Assembly (NCBI RefSeq): GCF_005233875.1
Contig: NZ_SZPZ01000002.1
Span: 310,001-374,000, forward strand
DNA from: Kribbella jiaozuonensis
GTDB taxonomy: Bacteria; Actinomycetota; Actinomycetes; Propionibacteriales; Kribbellaceae
DNA length: 64,000 nt
Direction: 5' to 3'
Position 1 is the stretch's first letter, and the number at the start of each line of letters is the position of its first letter. Shown piece after piece: positions 8,639-17,110 of this stretch. The translations under genes and the position numbers were made by a program. The notes under the pieces were generated by a model. That model did not search any database, was not told the DNA's origin, and saw only the letters and a program-made list of their open reading frames with translations.

Positions 8639-9607
8639 ATGAACGTCGAGCTGCGCCACCTGCGGGTGGTGGTCCTGGTGGCAGAAGCGGGGTCCGTCGG
8701 ACGGGCCGCCCGCTGGCTCAAGGTCAGCCAACCGAGCCTGACGGCGCAGCTGAAGCGGATCGAGGCGGCGTTCGGCGGCGAGCTGTTCGAGCGCTCCCGC
8801 ACCGGGGTCACGCCGACCCCGCTCGGTAGGTACGCCGTCGATCGCGCGCGGGCCATCCTGGTCGACGTCGACCACTTGTCCGCGACCGTGTCGGCGATGA
8901 CCGCGGTGGAGTCGTCCGCAGTACGGCTCGGTGGGTTCCCGACCGCGCCGATGTCCGGGATCGCGTCCCGGCTGCGTTCGCACGGCGAGATCGAGCAGGT
9001 CAGCATCGAGGTCGAGTGGTCCACCAGCGTGCTGTTGCAGCAGTTGGAGAGCGGGCGGTTGGACTTCGCGTTGCTGCGGGAGTTCCCGGGGTTCGAGCTG
9101 CGGCTGCCGGCGGGCGTCGAGTCCACGACGGTGGTCGAGTCGGAGTCGGCGTACGTCGCTCTGTCGGCGGACCACCCGGTGGCGGAATCGACGCGGGCGC
9201 GCGGTGAGGTGGAGCTGGCGTCGCTGTCCGACGAGGAATGGATCGGGGAGCCGCCGGACGACAGCGGGTTCCATGTGCTGTTCCGGGCGGCGTGCGAGGC
9301 GGCGGGGTTCCAGCCGAAGGTGGAGCATCACTCGGTGGACACGTCGGTGCTGATGGGGTTCGTGACGAGCGGTCAGGGTGTGGCGCTGATCTCGCCCACG
9401 TCGTACCGGATGTTGTCCTCGGATGTCACGACGCGCACTCTTGCGGGTGACCCGATCCATCGGAAGCTGGTGCTTGCGTGGAGCACCGAGTCACCGCGTG
9501 CGCAGATGGCGGGGGACGTGCTGGGGATGGCGAGCGCGGCGTACGACGAGGCGATCACCGAGCACGCGCGACGGGGTGCGCACCAGCAACGTATGCACGT
9601 CGCTTGA
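8639..9607 (+). CDS. LysR family transcriptional regulator
   Basis: 322-residue regulator with an N-terminal winged helix-turn-helix (residues 3-60; MNVELRHLRVVVLVAEAGSV, then QPSLTAQLKRIE) and a periplasmic-binding-like effector domain (about 85-300). ATG 8639 is preferred over one ten codons earlier because the family domain begins directly there and TACGGT lies eight bases upstream. The neighbours are unrelated: an exporter upstream and a convergent membrane protein four bases downstream. The usual LysR divergent target is therefore absent and the target is unknown. Confidence 0.9.
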   Translation: MNVELRHLRVVVLVAEAGSVGRAARWLKVSQPSLTAQLKRIEAAFGGELFERSRTGVTPTPLGRYAVDRARAILVDVDHLSATVSAMTAVESSAVRLGGFPTAPMSGIASRLRSHGEIEQVSIEVEWSTSVLLQQLESGRLDFALLREFPGFELRLPAGVESTTVVESESAYVALSADHPVAESTRARGEVELASLSDEEWIGEPPDDSGFHVLFRAACEAAGFQPKVEHHSVDTSVLMGFVTSGQGVALISPTSYRMLSSDVTTRTLAGDPIHRKLVLAWSTESPRAQMAGDVLGMASAAYDEAITEHARRGAHQQRMHVA

Positions 9608-9611
9608 GGCA

Positions 9612-10811
9612 CTAGGCCGGCTTGACCACCGGATTCTCGAACGCCAGGTAGAACTCCCCGGTGTCCTCCGGGTCCTCCATCCGCTCCCGGTACTGCGATC
9701 CCACCTGCTCCTTACCCGAAAACTCCGCCGCCTTCGGCCGCTCACCTTGAGCCTGCTGCGGCTTCGCCGGCGCGGCCTCCTCAGCCTTGGCTTCCGCCGC
9801 CTTCACCTCAGCCGGCGCCGCCTCCTCAGCCTTGACCTCCGGGGCCTTCACCTCAGCCGGCGTAGTCTCCGTCGCCGGCATCGCCTGGGTCTCGTCGACC
9901 GGCATCGCCTGAGTCTCGTCGCCTACCTCGGCGTCCGGCGTCTTCGACTCGGCAGGCTTGTTCTCCGCGACCGGCATCGCCTGGGTCTCCTCGACCGGCG
10001 CCGCCTGGGTCTCCTCGACCGGCTTGGCCTCGGCTGCCGGAGCTTCCTCCGCTACGGGCTCCTCCTGCGCGGGGGCCTGCTCCTGCTCCGGATCCTGGTC
10101 TGCAGCGTCCTCCGGCACCGACGTGGCAACCGTCTCGTCGCCTACGTAGTTGCCCCGAGCATCATCCTCCGGGAACTGCCGCGTCTGCTCGAACTCGGCG
10201 CCGAGCGGGAACTGCCGGGTCTGCTCGTCCGCCTGGTTCCGCGGCTGCACCGGCTCCGGCTCGTCGAACAGATCGTCGTACCGCGAGTGGCTCTCGTACG
10301 GCACCGGCTCCGCATAGGTGCTCCCGGCAACCGGGTACACCGCCGCGACATCCGCCTCCTGCTGCGCCTGCGCCGCCTCCTGCTCGCGCTGCAGCCGCTC
10401 CTCCTCGACCCGCACCCGCCGCCGCTTCTGCACACTGCGGACGATCAGCTGGATCCCGTACACCAGCGAGATCACCCCGAGGATCGGGACGACCCCGTTC
10501 AGCGTGTACTGCTTCGACCCGTCGATCATCCCTGTGGTCACGCCGGGGACGTCGTTCAGGAAGTTCGTGGTCCGGTTCGGGATCCAGAGCCAGCAGTAGA
10601 CCTGAACGCCGAAGGCGAGGAACGCCCCGAGCGCGGCCGCGCCCGAGAAGTACGACACCACGGCCCAGAAGACCAGCGCGCCGATGCCGAAGGCAAGCGC
10701 CAGCTCCTTCGCATTCAGCTCGATACCACCCGGTGCCGCGAGTACTCCGAAAACGGCCGGTCCGGCCAGAGCAACGGCTACGCCGAGCAAGAACCCAAGA
10801 AATTTGGCCAC
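9612..10811 (-). CDS. Membrane protein with long acidic repetitive cytoplasmic tail
   Basis: Unrecognised actinobacterial protein of 399 residues from GTG 10811. Four hydrophobic helices fill the first 125 residues (FLGFLLGVAVALAGPAVFGVL; ELALAFGIGALVFWAVVSYF; ALGAFLAFGVQVYCWLWIP; VVPILGVISLVYGIQLIV). A basic patch KRRRVRVEEERLQREQEAAQ follows, then about 230 residues rich in A, E, P and T. The tail repeats TRQFP twice and ETQAMP or ETQAAP five times, and ends EDTGEFYLAFENPVVKPA. Threonine-rich acidic repeats of this sort suit Ser/Thr-kinase phosphorylation or FHA binding (inference). GTG 10811 is chosen because TACCTT lies six bases upstream; an ATG ten codons further up is the alternative. 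Confidence 0.7.
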   Translation of the reverse strand: MAKFLGFLLGVAVALAGPAVFGVLAAPGGIELNAKELALAFGIGALVFWAVVSYFSGAAALGAFLAFGVQVYCWLWIPNRTTNFLNDVPGVTTGMIDGSKQYTLNGVVPILGVISLVYGIQLIVRSVQKRRRVRVEEERLQREQEAAQAQQEADVAAVYPVAGSTYAEPVPYESHSRYDDLFDEPEPVQPRNQADEQTRQFPLGAEFEQTRQFPEDDARGNYVGDETVATSVPEDAADQDPEQEQAPAQEEPVAEEAPAAEAKPVEETQAAPVEETQAMPVAENKPAESKTPDAEVGDETQAMPVDETQAMPATETTPAEVKAPEVKAEEAAPAEVKAAEAKAEEAAPAKPQQAQGERPKAAEFSGKEQVGSQYRERMEDPEDTGEFYLAFENPVVKPA

Positions 10812-10817
10812 AACCCC

Positions 10818-10823
10818 AAGGTA
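10818..10823 (-). promoter_or_regulatory. -10 element of a leaderless membrane-protein gene
   Basis: The minus strand reads TACCTT, six bases before the GTG at 10811. This supports the shorter start. Confidence 0.4.
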
Positions 10824-10908
10824 GCGACGATCGGCTGTCACACCCTGCAGACACTTCGGCGCGCCACACCAGACACATCCGCCCCAAGCGCACCGGCAAT
10901 CGCTTGCC

Positions 10909-10914
10909 TAGGCT
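10909..10914 (+). promoter_or_regulatory. -10 element of a leaderless sulfatase gene
   Basis: TAGGCT followed by six bases and the GTG at 10921; no ribosome-binding site. Confidence 0.5.
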
Positions 10915-10920
10915 GTTCCC

Positions 10921-12234
10921 GTGGACCGTCCTCCGAACATCCTCGTAGTCCTGTCCGACGAGCACACCGCCGCCGCAGCGGGGTGGGCCGGCCATCCGCA
11001 CGTACGGACGCCGCATCTGGACCGCCTGGCCGCACAGGGCGTTTCGTTCGACCGTGCGTACACGAACAGCCCGATGTGCGTCCCGTCCCGGCTCTCGCTG
11101 ATGGCTGGGCAGTACGTGCACCAGATCGGCGCCTGGGACAACGGCGTGATCCCCGGTCCGTCGTACCGCACCTGGGGTCACCATCTGCGCGAGGCCGGCT
11201 ACACCTCGGTCATCGCCGGCCGGACGCACTTCAACGGACCAGACCGCCTGCTGGGCTTCGACAAGCGCCTCACGGACGACTTGGACTTCTGGCTGGACCA
11301 CAGCGGACGCCCACCTCGCCGTACGCCGGACTGGCGGCGCCCGACCAACTCACACGTCACCGAACAAGGCACAGGCGCCCACGTCCACACGCAGCACGAC
11401 ATCGCTACAACCGATGCCGCACTGGACTTCCTGCGCGCTCCCGGCGACGACCCATTCCTGCTGTACGTCGGCTACATGCACCCGCACTTCCCATTGGTCG
11501 CCCCACCGGAGTTCCGTGCGCTGTACGACGCTGCCGACGTCGAACTGCCATCCGTCGCCGACGACCAGCACCCAGTGATCTCGTTGCTCCGACACGGCTT
11601 CCGCAACGACGAACCGCTGACAGAGGAGCAGATCCGCGAGGCAACGGTCTGCTACTGGGCGCTGATCAGTCACCTCGACCACCAGATCGGCCAGCTGCTG
11701 GCCGCCGTACCGGACGACACAGTGGTCATCTACACCAGCGACCACGGTGAAATGGCCGGCCACCACGGCATCTGGCAGAAACAGTGCTTCTACGACCCCG
11801 CCGTACGCATCCCGCTCCTGCTGCGCCACCCAGCCCTCACGCCCGACCGCATCGATGCCCACGTCAGCCTCATCGACCTCCTGCCCACGCTCAGGGACAT
11901 TGCTGGGCTGGCGTCCGATCCCGCTCTACCAGGCCATTCGTTGCTCGACCCAACGGATCGCCCAGTGCTGTCGGAGTACCACGCCCAAGGCATGCTCGAC
12001 GGCGGCTTCATGCTGCAGTCGGGCCCGTGGAAGTACTGCTACTACGGCGCCGCCAACCCGCCACAGGTCTTCAACCTCGACAACGATCCACTCGAGCAGA
12101 ACGACCTGTCCGGCGACACAGCTCTGGTGCATCGCCTGGACGCCGAGCTGAGACTGCTGCTCGACCCAGACGCAACCGATGAACGTGCCAAGTCCGACCA
12201 GGCCGCCCGCATGGCTGTCTCCACGAGAGGTTGA
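10921..12234 (+). CDS. Sulfatase (choline-sulfatase/arylsulfatase-like)
   Basis: Alkaline-phosphatase-superfamily hydrolase of sulfate esters, 437 residues and no signal peptide, so probably cytoplasmic. The N-terminal metal site is NILVVLSDEHT. The formylglycine motif is C53-V-P-S-R with downstream GQYVHQIG. A second metal site is YTSDHGEMAGHHGIWQK. The C-terminal subdomain is FNLDNDPLEQNDLSG. The cysteine requires oxidation by a formylglycine-generating enzyme, which is not in the window. GTG start, leaderless promoter. A second sulfatase follows after 5 bases. Substrate unknown. Confidence 0.92.
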   Translation: MDRPPNILVVLSDEHTAAAAGWAGHPHVRTPHLDRLAAQGVSFDRAYTNSPMCVPSRLSLMAGQYVHQIGAWDNGVIPGPSYRTWGHHLREAGYTSVIAGRTHFNGPDRLLGFDKRLTDDLDFWLDHSGRPPRRTPDWRRPTNSHVTEQGTGAHVHTQHDIATTDAALDFLRAPGDDPFLLYVGYMHPHFPLVAPPEFRALYDAADVELPSVADDQHPVISLLRHGFRNDEPLTEEQIREATVCYWALISHLDHQIGQLLAAVPDDTVVIYTSDHGEMAGHHGIWQKQCFYDPAVRIPLLLRHPALTPDRIDAHVSLIDLLPTLRDIAGLASDPALPGHSLLDPTDRPVLSEYHAQGMLDGGFMLQSGPWKYCYYGAANPPQVFNLDNDPLEQNDLSGDTALVHRLDAELRLLLDPDATDERAKSDQAARMAVSTRG

Positions 12235-12239
12235 GCCCC

Positions 12240-13622
12240 ATGTCAAGCTCGAATACGTCTGCTCCGAACATTCTGCTGATCGTTTCCGACGACCACGGGT
12301 ACGCCGACCGCGGCGGCCTCGGCCTGCACCCCGACGTACACACCCCGTCCCTCGACCGTCTCGCCGCCGAGGGCGTGACCTGCACCGATGCCTATGTGAC
12401 AGCGCCGATCTGCAGCCCGTCCCGCGCCGCGATCATCTCCGGGCAGTACCAGCAGCGGTGGGGCGGCCAATGGTTCGACTCGGCCGCGTTCCCGCCGGAC
12501 GACGTACCGAGCCTGGCGGAGATCCTGCAAGGCCAGGGCTACCGCACGGGCTACTTCGGCAAGGTGCACTACGGCCAAGAGGACGTGGGGGACAGGGCCT
12601 GCCCACCGCACCACGGCTTCGAGGAAACGCTCTACGGACTGGCCGGCCACTCATTCGGCCGCTTGAACTACCTGCACCACTCAGAGGATGCAATGACGTC
12701 GTACGGCCAGCCCGCGGCACACCACATGGCCGTGCAGCCGCTCCTGTCCGGTGACTCTCCGGTCGAGCACGAGGGCTTCCTGACGGCCGAGTTCGGACGG
12801 CGGGCAGCCGAGTTCATGGGTACCGCGGACGAGCGCCCGTACTTCTGCATGGTCGCGTTCAACGCAGTACACAACTTCTGCTGGCAACTGCCCGACTCCG
12901 AGCTGGAGGCACGTGGTCTGCCCGCGTTCCGCGACTGGTCCCCGGACACCGACGGCGCCTTCACGGAGTGGTACGACGACGTGATCGTGCCGAACCTTCC
13001 GCACGGCCGCGAGTACTACCTCGCCCAACTGGAGCTGATGGACGCCGAGATCGGACGCCTCCTCGACGCGGCCGACGAGAACACCATCGTCGTGTACATC
13101 ACCGACAACGGTGGGTCGACCTGCAACTTCGGCGACAACGCGCCACTCCGCGGGACGAAGTACACGCTCTGGGACGGCGGCATCCGCATCCCGATGATCT
13201 GGCGCTGGCCGGGCCAGCTGCCGGCGGGCCGCAGTGCCGACGCTCTCGTCAGCACGATGGACCTGGTTCCCACTCTGGCCAGCGCGGCTGGTGCTACCGT
13301 CACCGAAACCGACGGCCTGGACATCCTTCCGACCCTCGCCGGCACCTCACCTGCGGCCCACGAGACTCTTCACTGGGACTGCGGCTTCCAATGGGCCGTC
13401 CGGTCGGGGTCGTGGAAACTCAGCTGGGTGGCCGACGACGCCAACACCCAGCATCTGAAGGCCTACGAACACGCGCCTATGGGCAACGGCTGGTCCCTGA
13501 CAGACCTCTCCACCGACATAGCCGAGCAGACCAACCAGTACGCCGAGCAGCCGGACGTGGTCGCCCGCCTCAACGACCTGCACACGGCATGGCGGGCCGA
13601 GGTCGGCCTGCCCGCTAGCTGA
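12240..13622 (+). CDS. Sulfatase (arylsulfatase A-like)
   Basis: Second sulfatase, 460 residues, only modestly similar to its neighbour. NILLIVSDDHGYADRGG provides metal ligands, C58-S-P-S-R is the formylglycine site, and YITDNGGSTCNFGDNAPLRG and the later WDGGIRIPMIWRWPG resemble arylsulfatase A and N-acetylgalactosamine-sulfatase subfamilies. No signal peptide. Start ATG 12240 has AGAGG about ten bases upstream; a TTG three codons earlier is possible. Cotranscribed with the preceding sulfatase and convergent with lipB. Two different sulfatases in tandem suggest stepwise desulfation of one compound (inference). Confidence 0.92.
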   Translation: MSSSNTSAPNILLIVSDDHGYADRGGLGLHPDVHTPSLDRLAAEGVTCTDAYVTAPICSPSRAAIISGQYQQRWGGQWFDSAAFPPDDVPSLAEILQGQGYRTGYFGKVHYGQEDVGDRACPPHHGFEETLYGLAGHSFGRLNYLHHSEDAMTSYGQPAAHHMAVQPLLSGDSPVEHEGFLTAEFGRRAAEFMGTADERPYFCMVAFNAVHNFCWQLPDSELEARGLPAFRDWSPDTDGAFTEWYDDVIVPNLPHGREYYLAQLELMDAEIGRLLDAADENTIVVYITDNGGSTCNFGDNAPLRGTKYTLWDGGIRIPMIWRWPGQLPAGRSADALVSTMDLVPTLASAAGATVTETDGLDILPTLAGTSPAAHETLHWDCGFQWAVRSGSWKLSWVADDANTQHLKAYEHAPMGNGWSLTDLSTDIAEQTNQYAEQPDVVARLNDLHTAWRAEVGLPAS

Positions 13623-13625
13623 GGC

Positions 13626-14342
13626 TCAGACTGTCAAGCCGTACGTGATCGCGGTCGGACCCTCGTCGGCGTGCTCGATGTCCGGGCTGCGCTCGTACTC
13701 TTCCCACGCGAGCAGTTCGTCGAGGTGCCGACGTACCGAATCCAGCACCTCGGTCACCGCGACCTCGCGGCCGAGCTCCTTCGACAGCGTCGTCACGTCC
13801 GCGTCCGAGATCCCGCACGGCACGATCCGGTCGAACCAGGCCAGATCGTTGTTGCAGTTCAACGCGAACCCGTGCATCGTCACGCCCTGCGCGACCCGGA
13901 TCCCGATCGCCGCGATCTTCCGCTCGCGCCCACGCTCGTCGGCCGCGACCCAGACACCGCTACGTCCCTTGACCCGGCCGGTCTTCACGCCGAAGTCCGC
14001 GCAGACCGCGATCAACGCCTCTTCGAGCCGCCGCACGTAGTCGACGACGTACACATGTGAGGCCAGCTTCACGATCGGGTACCCCACGAGCTGCCCCGGC
14101 CCGTGCCACGTGATCTTCCCGCCGCGGTCGACGTCGACCACCGGCGTACCGTCGAACGGCCGCTCCTGCGGCTCGGTGCGCTTGCCGGCCGTGTAGACCG
14201 GCGGGTGCTCGAGCAGGATCACCGTGTCCGAACCGGTGCCCTTGGCAACCTCCGTATGCAGCCGCCGCTGCTCCGCCCATGCGGTCTCGTACTCCACCGC
14301 GTCGGCCCCGAAGCCCGCTTCCACATACTCGATAACCCTCAC
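13626..14342 (-). CDS. lipB: Octanoyltransferase (lipoate biosynthesis)
   Basis: Transfers octanoyl from acyl carrier protein to lipoyl domains. The 238-residue protein shows the LipB hallmarks: [35 protein letters not shown], the catalytic lysine region [21 protein letters not shown] and the cysteine in IVPCGI. Start GTG 14342 (VIEYVEAG after MR) is chosen because family homology begins there and TACACT lies seven bases upstream; longer in-frame extensions lack family sequence. In mycobacteria lipB sits next to lipA; here about 9 kb of accessory genes intervene. Confidence 0.96.
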   Translation of the reverse strand: MRVIEYVEAGFGADAVEYETAWAEQRRLHTEVAKGTGSDTVILLEHPPVYTAGKRTEPQERPFDGTPVVDVDRGGKITWHGPGQLVGYPIVKLASHVYVVDYVRRLEEALIAVCADFGVKTGRVKGRSGVWVAADERGRERKIAAIGIRVAQGVTMHGFALNCNNDLAWFDRIVPCGISDADVTTLSKELGREVAVTEVLDSVRRHLDELLAWEEYERSPDIEHADEGPTAITYGLTV

Positions 14343-14349
14343 CCGATCG

Positions 14350-14355
14350 AGTGTA
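14350..14355 (-). promoter_or_regulatory. -10 element of leaderless lipB
   Basis: The minus strand reads TACACT, seven bases before the lipB GTG at 14342; no ribosome-binding site. Confidence 0.5.
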
Positions 14356-14453
14356 AGCGCCCCCGACCACGCCCTCGCCGTGGCCTCCATCACCACCACC
14401 TGCCTGTGGATAACTTCGACGGCGGATGTCGCGATCGGTGCATCCTCTTGGGC

Positions 14454-16115
14454 ATGGACCTCGCCGACTTCACCGGGTACAGCCTGCGCCGGCAGCTCGG
14501 GTCCGGACCGACCGGCACCGTCTGGCAGGTCCGTGACCGCACGTCGGGCCGCAACGCCGTACTCAAACAGATCCCGATCAGCGCCGTATCCGACCTGAGG
14601 AGACTCCGTGAAGACCTGAGCATGCTCACCCGCATCCAGCACCCGCACATCGCGCGCGTGCTGGAATTCCGGGAGACCGAAACAGACCTGATCGTCATCA
14701 GCCAGTACGTCCCCGCCGGCAGCCTCGCCAAGCTCCTGGCCCGCCGCGGCCCGCTGTCCCGCGGCGAGCTGGTAACCCTCCTGGTCCCACTCGCCGAGGC
14801 CGTCGCCCACCTTCACCGCTCGAACCTGGCCCACGGCGCCATCACCCTCCACAACGTCCTCCTCGACGCCGACGGCCGCCCCGTCCTCTCCGACGCAACC
14901 CTCCATCCCGCCCCACCAACCGCCGACCTATCCGCCCTAACCTCCCTGTCCCACCAAGCAGGCGCAGACCCCACCGTCTTCACCCCAGCCCTCTTCACCA
15001 ACACCCCACCCACCGCCCTCCCACGCCAGCTCCTCTCCCTGGCCACCCCCACCCCCATCGACCTAGCAGTCCCCGAAGCAACCCCGCCGGCGGCGACAGC
15101 TGATGCGGCAGGAGCTGCAGCTACCGCGGGCGGCCCGACCGCGGGTGCCACCCCGGGTGATCCCCCTGTGGGTCCTACCCCGTCCGGCGGGCCGGACTTG
15201 TCTGCTCTTCTCAGCGCCCCTCGCCCGAAGACCTCCGACGAGACTCCAGGCGACGACGACCCGATTGCCCTGTCCCGCGGCCCGCTGGCCGCACCCCCGC
15301 CCAAGCCACCCACACCACCACCCCCATCCCCCGACCGCCCCGAACAGTCCCCAACTGCAACAGGAGGCTCAAAGCCCAGCCGCCCAAAACGCCGCACCCC
15401 ATCCCGCCGCGATCGCGTCCTGAGACGCCTCCAACACCTGCCGCACGACGCCCTCGCCACGGTCTTCGGCCGAGGATTCCGACGCCCGCCGTACGGCACG
15501 CTCGCGCCAGCTGGCCTGGCTGCTGTCGTCGTGCTGGCCATCGGCGTCGTCACGCTCCGGACCCTCGACGCCCCCGCAACCGCCCAAGCCGACCCAGCCC
15601 GTCCGCGACCCAGCCAGCCCAGCACCACACGGCAACAATCCGCGGAGCCGAGCGCAACGCAATCGCAGCCCACCCGCCCGCCGCCAACGGCGTCCGCGAC
15701 TGCCGAGCGGACGACTTCGAGCAAGTCCGCGTCCCCTACATGGACGAGGACTCTCCAGGCGCTCGACGCTCAGCGGGCTCAAGCCTTCTGGACCCTTGAT
15801 CCCGACATCCTCGACCGCATCTACGTTCCAGGCAGCTCACCCTGGCGGTCCGACCACGCGCTCCTGTCCAGCTACCGCAAGCAGCAGATCCGGGTCGAAG
15901 GTCTCCGGGTCCAGATCGACAGCTCCACCATCACCCACCGCACGCGAATCACGATCACCCTCAAGACAACCGACCACCTGGCCGCCGGCCAAGCAGTCGA
16001 CCAGACCGGCACCACGACCCCACTTCCGCGCGGCACCCCGACCACCAAACTCATCACCCTGACAACCAGCCCAACCACCAAGGCCTGGCGCATCACCGCC
16101 ATCACCCAACCCTGA
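14454..16115 (+). CDS. Membrane-anchored pseudokinase with extracellular C-terminal domain
   Basis: 553 residues. The first 150 are a Hanks-type kinase N-lobe and catalytic loop: glycine loop LGSGPTGTV (15-23), K38 in AVLKQI and hinge [12 protein letters not shown]. The HRD motif reads H127-G-A129, so the catalytic aspartate is missing, and DFG reads D147-A-T. The kinase C-lobe is absent: a proline/alanine-rich linker of about 200 residues follows, then one membrane helix near 352-372 and a 140-residue C-terminal domain ([20 protein letters not shown] onward) resembling NTF2-like folds. Likely a signalling scaffold rather than an enzyme. The linker DNA is strongly C-rich and G-poor on the plus strand. 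Transcribed divergently from lipB; ATG 14454 is the most likely start. Confidence 0.75.
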   Translation: MDLADFTGYSLRRQLGSGPTGTVWQVRDRTSGRNAVLKQIPISAVSDLRRLREDLSMLTRIQHPHIARVLEFRETETDLIVISQYVPAGSLAKLLARRGPLSRGELVTLLVPLAEAVAHLHRSNLAHGAITLHNVLLDADGRPVLSDATLHPAPPTADLSALTSLSHQAGADPTVFTPALFTNTPPTALPRQLLSLATPTPIDLAVPEATPPAATADAAGAAATAGGPTAGATPGDPPVGPTPSGGPDLSALLSAPRPKTSDETPGDDDPIALSRGPLAAPPPKPPTPPPPSPDRPEQSPTATGGSKPSRPKRRTPSRRDRVLRRLQHLPHDALATVFGRGFRRPPYGTLAPAGLAAVVVLAIGVVTLRTLDAPATAQADPARPRPSQPSTTRQQSAEPSATQSQPTRPPPTASATAERTTSSKSASPTWTRTLQALDAQRAQAFWTLDPDILDRIYVPGSSPWRSDHALLSSYRKQQIRVEGLRVQIDSSTITHRTRITITLKTTDHLAAGQAVDQTGTTTPLPRGTPTTKLITLTTSPTTKAWRITAITQP

Positions 16116-16129
16116 CCCCCGGCCGGTGT

Positions 16130-17017
16130 TCAGGAGAGCGCGGCCGAGAGCGCGGTGGTGACCGTCGGGTAGTGGAACGCGAAGCCTGCCGACTGAAGGC
16201 GCGTTGGCAGCGCGCGTTTGCTTCCGAGGAGTTCCCAGGCGAACTCGCCCAGGGCGGCCTTCATCAAGAAGGCCGGGACCGGGACAAAGGCTGGGCGGTT
16301 GAGCGCCGTCGCGAGAGCCGCGGTGAATTCGGTGTTCGTGGCTGGGGTGGGAAGGGCGACGTTGACCGGGCCACTGATCGTGTCGTTCTCGGCGACGAAG
16401 CGGACGGCTCGGAGCCAGTCCGTCAGAGAGATGACGGGGAAGTACTGCGTGCCCGAGCCGAGGCGGCCGCCGAGGCCGATACGGAAAGGAAGGGAGAGAA
16501 GCTGGAACGCAGGAGCGTTGCGATCGAGTACGACGCCGGTGCGCAGCGCGGCCACCCGGCTACCTGCCGTACGGGCGGGCTCGAGCGCGCCTTCCCACAG
16601 TCGTACGACGTCGGAGAGGAAGCCCTCGCCGAGTTCGGAGTCCTCGGTGAGGATGCGGTCCCCGAGGTCCGTCCCGTACCCGCCGATCCCGCTCTGCGTG
16701 ATCAGCACCGGATGCCGGTCGAGCTGCGACGCGACCGTGGCCAGAGTCGCCGTCGTACTGACGCGGCTCTCGCGGATCGTGTTGCGGTACGTCGGGGTCC
16801 ACGGGCGGCCGATGTTCGCGCCGGCCAGGTTGACCAGGACATCGGGGTCGCCGAGGTCGGCCGGATCGAGTTCACCGCTCGCCGGGTTCCAGCGGATCTC
16901 GTCCGGCGTCGACGGCGCACGGCGTACGAGTCGGAGGACCTGGTGGCCGTCGGCAACCAAGTCGCGGGCCAGGGCCTTGCCGAGGAAGCCGGATGCCCCG
17001 GCCAGCACGTACTTCAT
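16130..17017 (-). CDS. TIGR01777 family NAD(P)-dependent epimerase/oxidoreductase
   Basis: 295-residue atypical SDR with the N-terminal nucleotide-binding motif GASGFLGKAL, the central TQSGIGGYGTD segment in place of the usual catalytic YxxxK, and the C-terminal DUF1731 region (PAFLMKAALGEFAWELLGSKRALP). The family has been linked loosely to cell division (SulA-like) and to SDR39U1, but its reaction is unknown. ATG with AAGGAG upstream. It lies between lipB and the E2 gene exactly as in mycobacteria (Rv2216 as I recall). Confidence 0.9.
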   Translation of the reverse strand: MKYVLAGASGFLGKALARDLVADGHQVLRLVRRAPSTPDEIRWNPASGELDPADLGDPDVLVNLAGANIGRPWTPTYRNTIRESRVSTTATLATVASQLDRHPVLITQSGIGGYGTDLGDRILTEDSELGEGFLSDVVRLWEGALEPARTAGSRVAALRTGVVLDRNAPAFQLLSLPFRIGLGGRLGSGTQYFPVISLTDWLRAVRFVAENDTISGPVNVALPTPATNTEFTAALATALNRPAFVPVPAFLMKAALGEFAWELLGSKRALPTRLQSAGFAFHYPTVTTALSAALS

Positions 17018-17049
17018 CCCGCTTTGCTCCTTGTCGGTTCACTGAACAC

Positions 17050-17093
17050 AAAAGCGCCGGTGCCCGTCTCCGGGGGAGACAATGCACCGGCGC
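17050..17093 (-). terminator. Intrinsic terminator downstream of the E2 gene
   Basis: On the minus strand, 10-bp outer arms (17084-17093 with 17054-17063) and an inner 6-bp stem (17075-17080 with 17066-17071) are followed by TTTT (17050-17053). It lies 18 bases past the E2 stop codon. Confidence 0.8.
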
Positions 17094-17110
17094 CCTGTGG
17101 TCCGATCGGA

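Noticed and set aside
14103..14453. N-terminal extension of the pseudokinase over lipB
   Set aside because: The extension is antisense to lipB and lacks family sequence; the glycine-loop domain begins a few residues after ATG 14454.
13626..14906. LipB with a 188-residue N-terminal extension
   Set aside because: The extension overlaps the divergent pseudokinase gene; GTG 14342 with a -10 hexamer seven bases upstream is a better start.
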